This document shows positions 1-5,257 of a DNA stretch of 5,430 nt, one piece after another. Numbering within the stretch: position 1 is the stretch's first letter; each line of letters begins with the position of its first letter. Source of the stretch: Syntrophomonadaceae bacterium (GTDB lineage: Bacteria > Bacillota > Dethiobacteria > DTU022); NCBI GenBank assembly GCA_007127255.1, contig SKZS01000025.1:1-5430 (forward strand), written 5' to 3'. The notes under the pieces were generated by a model, which had not been told where the DNA came from, did no database searches, and was given only the letters and a program-made list of their open reading frames with translations. Made by a program: the position numbers and the translations under genes.

Positions 1-62
1 TTCTCACACTCGTTTAACCCTAAACTCCAAAATTTACACTGATCACAAGGCCTCTCTTCACG

Positions 63-86
63 AAAAAAAATCTCCGGACAGAGACC
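63..86 (-). terminator. Weak hairpin plus T8 tract in the rRNA leader (terminator-like)
   Basis: On the minus strand TCTCT (84-80) can pair with GGAGA (75-71) around a GUCC tetraloop, one pair being a G-U wobble. G85 and G86 could extend the stem with two more G-U wobbles. Eight T residues follow (70-63). This has the shape of an intrinsic terminator, but the stem is short and weak. It begins about 20 nt after boxA, so an antitermination-modified polymerase would be expected to read through it. Function is inference. It could also be a processing or pausing site, or just a chance hairpin. Confidence 0.3.
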
Positions 87-105
87 ATATTTCCTTACCC
101 TATTC

Positions 106-120
106 AGTTTTCAAAGAACG
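106..120 (-). promoter_or_regulatory. boxA antitermination element of the rRNA leader
   Basis: The minus strand reads CGTTCTTTGAAAACT, followed by GAATAGG. This closely matches the boxA motif of Firmicutes rRNA leaders and spacers (TGTTCTTTGAAAACT-like), which binds NusB/NusE and supports antitermination and rRNA processing. It lies about 30 nt downstream of the predicted transcription start. It is the best single indicator that a stable-RNA operon begins here. Confidence 0.8.
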
Positions 121-157
121 GGACTGCTTAGAATTAATATTTTAGCACGACCTTATA

Positions 158-186
158 ATTATAGCACGCTTACAGCACGATGTCAA
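158..186 (-). promoter_or_regulatory. Consensus SigA promoter driving the rRNA operon
   Basis: A perfect -35 hexamer TTGACA (186-181) is separated by exactly 17 nt from a perfect -10 hexamer TATAAT (163-158). The predicted start is at G152/G151, and the sequence upstream of the -35 is AT-rich. Such perfect promoters are rare and typical of rRNA operons. The spacer and start region contain three copies of CGTGCT (179-174, 168-163, 149-144), and the -10 neighbourhood is imperfectly duplicated at a 19-nt offset. The promoter lies about 130 nt after the lysS stop codon. Confidence 0.88.
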
Positions 187-247
187 ATGTATTTCGCAAG
201 ATATTTAAGAAGGCAAGTTGCAAGTTTTATGACCATCCATATTATTG

Positions 248-290
248 CAGGCTTGATATGTGCTAAGCAGCCATATCATTAGCAGACCTG
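248..290 (-). repeat. Overlapping inverted repeats between lysS and the rRNA promoter
   Basis: Two mutually exclusive perfect 6-bp stems overlap here: TGCTAA (284-279) with TTAGCA (266-261), and GATATG (277-272) with CATATC (260-255). The second can be extended by outer pairs CAGG (290-287) and CCTG (251-248). There is no T tract, so this is not a standard intrinsic terminator. It may be an mRNA 3'-end structure for lysS. No true terminator for lysS is visible, so some read-through into the rRNA operon is possible. Confidence 0.3.
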
Positions 291-314
291 TAACCGTGAA
301 TTCTTCTTGGATAA

Positions 315-1796
315 TTATTCTCCATGTGAACGAGGCTTTAAGGTCGGAAACAAAATAACATCTCGAATAGATATGTTATCTGTAAGCAGCATTATCATCC
401 TGTCTATTCCAATCCCCAACCCGCCTGCTGGAGGCATGCCGTACTCAAGTGCATTTATGAAGTCTTCATCCATAACATGGGCCTCATCATCGCCTGCTTC
501 CCGCTTTCCGAGCTGCTGTTCGAAGCGCTCACGCTGATCAATGGGATCATTTAGCTCTGTAAAGGCATTAGCAATTTCCCACCCCGCTATAAAACCTTCA
601 AACCGCAGGGTTAAACGGGGATCGGATTCCATTTTTTTAGCCAGCGGAGAAACCTCAACCGGAAACCCTGTAACAAATATTGGCTCTAAAAGCTGCTCTT
701 CACAATACATTTCAAAAAACTTGTAGAGTATTTCACCCCAGGGAAGGCCTTTATCAAGCTCCATACCGGCTTTCCTGGCTGCTTGAAAGGCAGTTTCATC
801 ATCGGGAATCTGCGAAAAATCAACTCCTGAATATTTACGGACGATATCAATCATTGTCTCACGTGGCCACGGGGGAGTCAGATCGATCACTTTACCCTGA
901 AACTCTATGCTATCTGTACCAAATACTTTTTTCGCAATCTGATGAATCAGGTTTTCTGTAATTTCCATCATATCTTCATAATCTGCATAATTTTGATATA
1001 TTTCCACTGAAGTAAATTCCGGGTTGTGGATAGTTGAAATACCTTCATTTCGAAATATCCGTCCAATTTCGTATACTTTGTCCAAACCGCCGACCAGCAG
1101 TCTTTTCAAATGCAGTTCGGTGGCAATACGCAGATAGAGCTTAATATCCAGCGCATTGTGGTGAGTAACAAATGGCCTGGCCAGCGCGCCGCCGGCTATT
1201 GTCTGCATGATAGGTGTTTCCACCTCAAGAAAACCCCACTCATTAAGAAGCTCCCGCATAGTCGAAATTATGCGGCTGCGGTCAATGAAAGTCTGCCTTA
1301 CTTCTTCATTAACAATCAAGTCAACATAGCGCTGCCTGTAACGTAGTTCAACATCTTTAAGCCCGTGCCATTTCTCCGGTAAAGGACGCAGTGACTTGGC
1401 CAGGTAAGTATAGTCTTTCACATTTACCGTAACCTCTCCCTTGCGGGTCTTGAATACTTCTCCTGTGACACCAACAAAATCACCTATATCAACCAGGTCA
1501 AACAGTTCATATTTTTCCTGGCCAACCTGATCGAGTCGAATATATATCTGTATTTTACCCCGATAATCCTGGAGATGAGCAAAAGCCGCTTTTCCATGTG
1601 AACGAATACTGATGAGCCTTCCGGCTATGGTTACTTCCCGGCCTTCCAGGGTATCATAGTTTTCAATAATATCTGCAGAATAATGATCAGCCTCGAATTT
1701 TTGTCCAAAAGGTTCGACTCCCCTGGCACGCAGCTCTTCAAGCTTGCGCCTCCTGGCCAGCAGTAGTTCATTCAGCTGTTCTTGCTCCTGCTCCAT
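315..1796 (-). CDS. lysS: Lysyl-tRNA synthetase, class II
   Basis: Cytoplasmic enzyme that charges tRNA-Lys with lysine using ATP. The 493-residue length is normal for bacterial class II LysRS. Residues about 1-50 form the N-terminal helical part. An OB-fold anticodon-binding domain follows (about 55-135, including REVTIAGRLISIRSHGK). The class II catalytic core has motif 1 leading to GFLEVETPIM (188-197), motif 2 FRNEGISTIHNPEFT (248-262, with Arg249) and motif 3 GGLGIGIDRMIMLLTD (458-473, with Arg466). The substrate-site stretch ARPFVTHHNALDIKLYLRIA is intact at 206-225. ATG 1796 is preceded by AGGGGG (1809-1804) at 7 nt spacing. It lies 20 nt after the greA stop, so the two are almost surely co-transcribed. 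Oddity: Ile256 sits in the motif 2 loop where I recall Arg or Lys being usual. The identification is secure. Confidence 0.98.
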   Translation of the reverse strand: MEQEQEQLNELLLARRRKLEELRARGVEPFGQKFEADHYSADIIENYDTLEGREVTIAGRLISIRSHGKAAFAHLQDYRGKIQIYIRLDQVGQEKYELFDLVDIGDFVGVTGEVFKTRKGEVTVNVKDYTYLAKSLRPLPEKWHGLKDVELRYRQRYVDLIVNEEVRQTFIDRSRIISTMRELLNEWGFLEVETPIMQTIAGGALARPFVTHHNALDIKLYLRIATELHLKRLLVGGLDKVYEIGRIFRNEGISTIHNPEFTSVEIYQNYADYEDMMEITENLIHQIAKKVFGTDSIEFQGKVIDLTPPWPRETMIDIVRKYSGVDFSQIPDDETAFQAARKAGMELDKGLPWGEILYKFFEMYCEEQLLEPIFVTGFPVEVSPLAKKMESDPRLTLRFEGFIAGWEIANAFTELNDPIDQRERFEQQLGKREAGDDEAHVMDEDFINALEYGMPPAGGLGIGIDRMIMLLTDNISIRDVILFPTLKPRSHGE

Positions 1797-1816
1797 AATA
1801 TTACCCCCTGTAGTGC

Positions 1817-2293
1817 CTAATTTATTTCTTCAATAATATACTTCACAGTACCTGCTGGAACTTTAACTTCTACTTCATCGCCAACACTGAGGCCGATAAG
1901 TGCCTTGCCGACCGGCGATTCATTAGATATTTTTTTCTCTGACGGATCAGTTTCGGCAGTGCTGACAATCGTATATTGAAGGTTATTTCCCGCGTTTTTA
2001 TCTTTCAGCTTAACAACTGAGCCCAGTGATATATAAAGGTCATCATTGTCGCTTTTTTCAAGAAGACGCGCCCTGCGCAACAATTTTTCCAGGGTTATGA
2101 TCCTTCCCTCAATAAAAGCCTGTTCATTTTTAGCGTCTTCGTATTCAGAATTATCGGTTATATCTCCGTATGATATGGCCTCTTTGATGCGAGCAGCAAT
2201 TTCTTTTCTTTTAACTGTTCTTAAGTGGTGCAGTTCATTTTCCAGCTTCTCCAAACCATCTTTAGTCAAAAGCAGTTCTTCATTATTTTCCAT
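1817..2293 (-). CDS. greA: Transcription elongation factor GreA
   Basis: GreA enters the RNA polymerase secondary channel and stimulates cleavage of backtracked transcripts, rescuing stalled complexes. The 158-residue length equals the family norm. The N-terminal half is the antiparallel coiled coil (about 8-78), whose tip carries GDITDNSEY (43-51). Asp44 and Asp47 correspond to the acidic pair D41/E44 of E. coli GreA, so the second acid is Asp instead of Glu, a conservative change. The C-terminal FKBP-like domain (about 82-158) contains SPVGKALIGLSVGDEVEVKV (125-144). The start at ATG 2293 is fixed by AAGGAGGA (2309-2302) at 8 nt spacing. It has its own consensus promoter and a leader of about 180 nt, and runs into lysS after 20 nt. 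High confidence. Confidence 0.98.
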   Translation of the reverse strand: MENNEELLLTKDGLEKLENELHHLRTVKRKEIAARIKEAISYGDITDNSEYEDAKNEQAFIEGRIITLEKLLRRARLLEKSDNDDLYISLGSVVKLKDKNAGNNLQYTIVSTAETDPSEKKISNESPVGKALIGLSVGDEVEVKVPAGTVKYIIEEIN

Positions 2294-2378
2294 GACAACT
2301 CTCCTCCTTGCTTAAATAATTGCGTTAGCGGTAACTGGCTGCACGAACATCTAATCCGTTTTGCCCCAATTCAAGCTG

Positions 2379-2414
2379 CAAAAATAAAGAGCGGCTTCAA
2401 AAATTGAAGAAGCC
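2379..2414 (-). terminator. Terminator-like hairpin in the greA leader (possible attenuator)
   Basis: GGCTTC (2414-2409) pairs perfectly with GAAGCC (2398-2393) across a 10-nt loop, followed by a T-rich run TCTTTATTTTT (2390-2380). It lies about 60-95 nt downstream of the predicted greA start, hence inside the greA leader. It could therefore attenuate greA-lysS transcription, or serve as a late terminator for the upstream 298-aa gene. A competing pairing exists: CTGGCT (2416-2411) in its 5' arm can pair with AGCCAG (2340-2335) further down the leader. The T tract is interrupted and two bases separate it from the stem, so strength is uncertain. Confidence 0.45.
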
Positions 2415-2429
2415 AGCAGAGATAAAGAT

Positions 2430-2452
2430 AGTGTCAAGAATTACCTGACACT
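2430..2452 (-). repeat. Perfect 7-bp inverted repeat in the greA leader
   Basis: AGTGTCA (2452-2446) and TGACACT (2436-2430) are exact inverted repeats around a 9-nt loop, starting about 25 nt into the predicted greA transcript. It could form an RNA stem-loop ahead of the terminator-like hairpin, or be an operator. The embedded TTGACA (2437-2432) has no -10 at a suitable distance, so I do not call a second promoter. Confidence 0.4.
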
Positions 2453-2481
2453 GTTCCCGATAAACCTTTAATTTTCTGTAT

Positions 2482-2510
2482 AGTATAAGGTGTTCGATAA
2501 CTGTTGTCAA
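2482..2510 (-). promoter_or_regulatory. SigA promoter for greA-lysS
   Basis: TTGACA (2510-2505) and TATACT (2487-2482) are separated by 17 nt, giving one mismatch from consensus overall. The predicted start is near 2476-2475, which leaves a leader of about 180 nt before the greA ATG. The -35 sits 44 nt after the stop codon of the 298-aa gene, with no clear terminator between them. greA-lysS may therefore be read both from this promoter and from upstream. Confidence 0.8.
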
Positions 2511-2553
2511 GATATTATACTATCTGAAGCCATACAGAACCAGGCCTTTTATA

Positions 2554-3450
2554 TTATAGCTCAACTATCCTCGGTTTCAAGTCTAATTTTTCGAGAAGAT
2601 AATGATACTTCTCTTCCGTCAACTCCTGCTTGCCGTCCGCCATACAAACAAGGAGCGCTTCCATAACGTTGGTGCCAAAAGAACGCCCCTCCATTTCAGG
2701 TGTAGTTGTGATCAGAGTTTTTAACTTGCGATTTCTTAAAAATACGAGGTCATCTTTGGTGACAGTATTGGTCACAATCACCTTTCCCGCCAACTCCTCC
2801 GGCATATAACGGTGAATAAAGTGAAAATCACCGGCTATAATATCATTTTCAAGGAAATAGCGAACATAGCGCGGTTTGTTTACAGTTTGCTTTTCACCGG
2901 TAGGGTAGATCATGGTAAAGGGCAGCTGACCGACCAGCGGGGCCAGGACCCTTGCAATCATCGCCAGGCTTGTTAATGACGACAGGGGTAATGGCAATCC
3001 CAGCACATATAGCAAGTCCCCGTAAGTCATTTTACAGCCTGCTTTTTCAAAAGCCTGGGCCATACCGAGACGATCCATAGCAGACATAAGAAGAACTTTC
3101 CTGGTTTCTTTGAACAGGTCGGTTTGCTCAGCCAGGTATTCTATAGAACGGCGCTCAAGAGTATTTTTAAGGCCGGAACCATCAACAATCGGCGTCTTCC
3201 GGGCTGCCCTGGATATCCTCCTGGCGTCCCTGATTTCGTAACGGCGGTCAACGGCATATATATAGAGATCCATCCCTCCCAGGCCGAAAGCATCTACTTT
3301 GCCATCGAGGGCATTAATAATTTCAATCATCTTTTTCATATTACCGTCTGTGCCGATACGTTCAACTTTATACTGCTCGCCCAACAAGTCTAATGTTACT
3401 TCATGATTTCTGGATGAAGAACCGAGGCTAATCCCCACAACATGTTTCAA
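2554..3450 (-). CDS. Conserved protein of unknown function (family often auto-labelled 'quinate 5-dehydrogenase')
   Basis: A 298-residue, probably soluble protein. From memory it resembles a Clostridia family that automated pipelines name quinate 5-dehydrogenase. I see no GxGxxG/A nucleotide loop and no shikimate/quinate dehydrogenase catalytic Lys/Asp signature, so I do not adopt that function. Visible stretches that look conserved are GISLGSSSRNHEV (6-18), the Gly-rich DAFGLGGMDLYIY (53-65), IVDGSGLKNTLERR (88-101), a hydrophobic segment with an internal Arg (about 152-180), KVIVTNTVTKDDLVFLRNR (223-241) and TTTPEMEGRSFGTNVMEALL (248-267). The alternating hydrophobic strands and helices suggest an alpha/beta fold (inference). 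The start is TTG 3450 with AAGGGAG (3467-3461) 10 nt upstream. It overlaps the HTH gene by 23 nt, which indicates coupled translation and a shared function. Confidence 0.85.
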   Translation of the reverse strand: MKHVVGISLGSSSRNHEVTLDLLGEQYKVERIGTDGNMKKMIEIINALDGKVDAFGLGGMDLYIYAVDRRYEIRDARRISRAARKTPIVDGSGLKNTLERRSIEYLAEQTDLFKETRKVLLMSAMDRLGMAQAFEKAGCKMTYGDLLYVLGLPLPLSSLTSLAMIARVLAPLVGQLPFTMIYPTGEKQTVNKPRYVRYFLENDIIAGDFHFIHRYMPEELAGKVIVTNTVTKDDLVFLRNRKLKTLITTTPEMEGRSFGTNVMEALLVCMADGKQELTEEKYHYLLEKLDLKPRIVEL

Positions 3451-4006
3451 CTTTTTTGCTCTCCCTTCCCTGCTGCTTTGTAACCTGTTTTAATGTATCT
3501 TCAAAACGCTTTTTTTCAAAAACAAGGTCTTCTTCAATTGGAGTCGGTCCAAGATCAAGATGTATTATCTGGATTTCTAATAAGGCTTCAGCAAGGTGAT
3601 ACCATTTATCAGAAGTTATCATGATCAGAACATCAAACTGACGTAACCGTGCTACCAGATCGAGCATATGGTTGAAAAAATCAAGGGCCTGTTTATCCTG
3701 GACCATATCCCAGCGTTCGCTGTTATTTAGAACCATGTAAAACTCAAGCCCATATTCTCGGCACAGCTGCGAAATTTCTGTAGAATTGGCCAGGGGAAAG
3801 CCAATTGCCGCAATACGGCTTCCTTTACGGATCTCGCCGATTGTTTCCAACCTGGAAACAAAACTACGGTCCAGGGAAAGTTTTTTAGAGGTCTCCTGCT
3901 GGGAAAAACCCTGCTCTCGCAATTCCAGGGCTTTTTCGGCAACACGAAATGCTTTGTTAAGGCTGATTAGCTTTTCACCTATTCTGAAGAAACGTTCTGA
4001 GTACAA
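3428..4006 (-). CDS. Helix-turn-helix DNA-binding protein, probable transcriptional regulator
   Basis: About 192 residues from TTG 4006, or 198 from GTG 4024 (numbering below is from GTG 4024). A helix-turn-helix lies at about 25-62, with EQGFSQQETSKKLSLDRSFV (37-56) showing the XRE/sigma-4-like pattern. It is followed by GEIRKGSRIAAIGFPLANS (63-81), which starts a C-terminal alpha/beta domain with strands at 93-99 (EFYMVLN) and 131-137 (DVLIMIT). The C-terminus (165-198) is highly charged and ends in ETCCGD. GGAGGT (4019-4014), 7 nt before TTG 4006, supports that start; GTG 4024 and ATG 4021 have no good ribosome binding site. The gene has its own promoter and overlaps the next gene by 23 nt. 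The effector domain matches nothing I can name. It may regulate its own unit, and perhaps neighbours. Confidence 0.85.
   Translation of the reverse strand: MYSERFFRIGEKLISLNKAFRVAEKALELREQGFSQQETSKKLSLDRSFVSRLETIGEIRKGSRIAAIGFPLANSTEISQLCREYGLEFYMVLNNSERWDMVQDKQALDFFNHMLDLVARLRQFDVLIMITSDKWYHLAEALLEIQIIHLDLGPTPIEEDLVFEKKRFEDTLKQVTKQQGRESKKVETCCGD
3461..3467 (-). promoter_or_regulatory. Ribosome binding site that fixes the TTG start of the 298-aa protein
   Basis: AAGGGAG lies 10 nt upstream of TTG 3450-3448, inside the last codons of the preceding HTH gene. The nearby ATG at 3444 is out of frame. The first in-frame residues after TTG (KHVVGISLG) look like a normal N-terminal beta strand, so the TTG start is well supported. 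Confidence 0.6.
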
Positions 4007-4013
4007 TATGCCA

Positions 4014-4019
4014 ACCTCC
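4014..4019 (-). promoter_or_regulatory. Ribosome binding site favouring TTG 4006 for the HTH gene
   Basis: GGAGGT is placed 7 nt before TTG 4006-4004. The longer options GTG 4024 and ATG 4021 would put this sequence inside the coding region and leave them without an obvious ribosome binding site. The shorter protein starts (M)YSERFFRIGEKLI. Confidence 0.5.
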
Positions 4020-4069
4020 ATCACCCGTCATCAGTGCCTAAGAAAGACACAGGCAATTTAAGTGCTTGT

Positions 4070-4083
4070 GCACAATTTTGTGC
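4070..4083 (-). promoter_or_regulatory. Inverted repeat at the HTH-gene transcription start (candidate operator)
   Basis: GCACAA (4083-4078) and TTGTGC (4075-4070) are perfect 6-bp arms separated by AA, lying at about +2 to +15 of the predicted transcript. The second arm also belongs to a 10-bp perfect palindrome TTGTGCACAA (4075-4066), and a further GCAC (4065-4062) follows. Symmetric half-sites at the start of a gene for an HTH protein suggest autoregulation. No experimental or family evidence is available here. Confidence 0.4.
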
Positions 4084-4091
4084 TCGTTCTA

Positions 4092-4120
4092 ATTTTACTA
4101 TCAAAACATAGCAATGGCAA
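4092..4120 (-). promoter_or_regulatory. Promoter for the HTH / 298-aa gene pair
   Basis: TTGCCA (4120-4115) and TAAAAT (4097-4092) are separated by 17 nt, giving a good SigA match. The predicted start near 4085 leaves a leader of 60-80 nt before the HTH start. It lies 45-70 nt after the dusB stop, so the pair can be transcribed independently of dusB. Confidence 0.65.
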
Positions 4121-4164
4121 TGATTAGCTTCTGCTGTATTTAAACAATAACCCCAGGCAAGGTA

Positions 4165-5139
4165 TTACTGAACGCTTTTAGCCTTAAAGTCCAGAAGGAT
4201 ATTTTCAGCTTCGCTAAAACTTGTAATCTTTATTAGCTGCTGCCTGAGTTCGGCCGCCCCACTTATGCCCCTGATGTACCAGGCTGCATGGCGGCGCATT
4301 TCCCGGGCAGCAGTAGCTTCGCCTTTGAAATTAATAGCCAGCTTAAAGTGCTTTAAAATCATTTCTATCACCTGATCGATTGTTGGCGGCTGAAGAATAG
4401 TTTGATTATCCAGCCAGGCCAGGGTTGCCCCAAATAACCATGGATTTCCACGTGCTGCCCTGCCGATCATTACTCCATCACAGCCACAGGTTTTAAACAT
4501 CGCTTCTGCGGAATAAGGCGAATCAATATCACCATTACCGATCACGGGAATGGATAGCAAATCTTTTACCTGTTTGATGCTGTCCCAGTCAGCCCTGCCG
4601 CTGTAACCCTGCCTTACAGTTCTGCCATGAACTGTAACAGCTTTTATGCCGTTTTCTTCCGCTAAAACTGCAATTTCTGGAGCATTAATTGACTGTTCAT
4701 CCCAGCCCTTACGCATTTTCACAGTAACGGGACAGCTAACTGCACTGACAACCGCGCGAAAGATATCCCTGCAAAGAGCAGGTTTGCGCATCAAGGCCCC
4801 TCCCTCGTTATTGCGAATAATTTTAGGAGTGGGACAGCCCAGATTTAAATCAATAAAATCAGGCTTTAGTTTTTCTATTATCAATGCAGCCTCAGCCATT
4901 ATTGCCGGATTGGAACCAAACAACTGAAAACCAATCGGTCTTTCCCGATTGGTAAAATAAAGCAGCGTATCATTACGCCTGCCGCTAAGAACCAGGCCTT
5001 TTGCGCTGATCATCTCTGAATAAACCAGGGGGCAGCCCTGTTCTTTTACCAGTATTCTAAAAGGATGGTCAGTTATGCCAGCCATCGGAGCAAGCGCCAG
5101 ACCTGGCTTCACTTCTGAAGAACCTATTACAAGTGTCAA
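4165..5139 (-). CDS. dusB: tRNA-dihydrouridine synthase (DusB/Nif3-type, TIM barrel, FMN)
   Basis: Reduces specific uridines in the tRNA D-loop to dihydrouridine using FMN and NAD(P)H. Numbering is from ATG 5181. The FMN-binding start LALAPMAGITDHPFR lies at 28-42. The catalytic loop DLNLGCPTPK (111-120) has the general-acid Cys116. FMN/substrate motifs follow: VTVKMRKGW (152-160, Lys155), VTVHGRT (182-188), PVIGNGDI (212-219) and GVMIGRAARGNPWLF (236-250). The C-terminal helical tRNA-binding domain includes REMRRHAAWYIRGISGAAEL (293-312). I prefer TTG 5139 (324 residues): GGAGAG (5153-5148) sits 8 nt upstream, and it gives the usual distance to the PMAG motif. Starting at ATG 5181 would add 14 basic residues, MWGKTQAKKRREKR, atypical for the family. 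In B. subtilis the orthologue precedes lysS. The enzyme class is certain; B-type is likely. Confidence 0.96.
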   Translation of the reverse strand: MTLVIGSSEVKPGLALAPMAGITDHPFRILVKEQGCPLVYSEMISAKGLVLSGRRNDTLLYFTNRERPIGFQLFGSNPAIMAEAALIIEKLKPDFIDLNLGCPTPKIIRNNEGGALMRKPALCRDIFRAVVSAVSCPVTVKMRKGWDEQSINAPEIAVLAEENGIKAVTVHGRTVRQGYSGRADWDSIKQVKDLLSIPVIGNGDIDSPYSAEAMFKTCGCDGVMIGRAARGNPWLFGATLAWLDNQTILQPPTIDQVIEMILKHFKLAINFKGEATAAREMRRHAAWYIRGISGAAELRQQLIKITSFSEAENILLDFKAKSVQ

Positions 5140-5147
5140 TCTCTTTT

Positions 5148-5153
5148 CTCTCC
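5148..5153 (-). promoter_or_regulatory. Ribosome binding site supporting the TTG 5139 start of dusB
   Basis: GGAGAG lies 8 nt before TTG 5139-5137. The upstream in-frame ATG 5181 has only a weak GGTGG ahead of it and would add a lysine/arginine-rich extension not expected in DusB. I rate the TTG start as more likely. Confidence 0.5.
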
Positions 5154-5257
5154 GTTTTTTTGCCTGGGTTTTGCCCCACATACATTGCCACCCAGGAAAT
5201 AATTAGCACTCCAGGCCCTTCTTACTCCCTGCAGGTCAAGGGAAACCGCAGAATCAT

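Larger units (their letters stand above)
1..151 (-). other. 5' leader of a probable rRNA operon (partial; 16S expected beyond the left edge)
   Basis: This stretch follows a consensus promoter (186-158) and carries a boxA element (120-106), but contains no open frame with coding character. In Firmicutes the combination of strong SigA promoter, boxA with 'TTCTTTGAAAACT' and a leader of 150-250 nt is characteristic of rRNA operons. In Bacillus subtilis an rrn operon directly follows lysS. The predicted start is near G152/G151, which fits the GTP-initiated, growth-rate-controlled rrn promoters of Firmicutes. A small hairpin, GTTTA-gggt-TAAAC, lies near 20-7. No mature 16S sequence is visible inside the window, so the identity of the downstream RNA is inferred. 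Confidence 0.7.

Noticed and set aside
8..22. Telomere-like TTTAGGGTTA motif near the left edge
   Set aside because: A single copy within a short leader hairpin; chance resemblance.
1800..2315. T-box or other riboswitch controlling lysS
   Set aside because: The greA-lysS gap is only 20 nt, and I see no T-box sequence (such as the TGGNACCGCG core) in the greA leader.
2409..2437. Second greA promoter using TTGACA at 2437-2432
   Set aside because: There is no -10-like hexamer at 16-18 nt; that position is occupied by GGCTTC of the hairpin. The TTGACA is part of an inverted repeat.
2508..2525. Imperfect palindrome AGATAGTATAATATCT just upstream of the greA -35
   Set aside because: It has two mismatched position pairs and is very AT-rich, so it is not distinguishable from chance.
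4140..4175. Possible terminator after dusB (AATACC with GGTTATT, followed by TTTAAAT)
   Set aside because: The stem needs a bulge, is short and AT-rich, and lacks a real T tract. It is too weak to call.
5200..5239. dusB promoter using TTGACC at 5239-5234
   Set aside because: The only -10-like sequence (TAATTA, about 5205-5200) is 28 nt away, and at 17 nt the sequence is GCCTGG.
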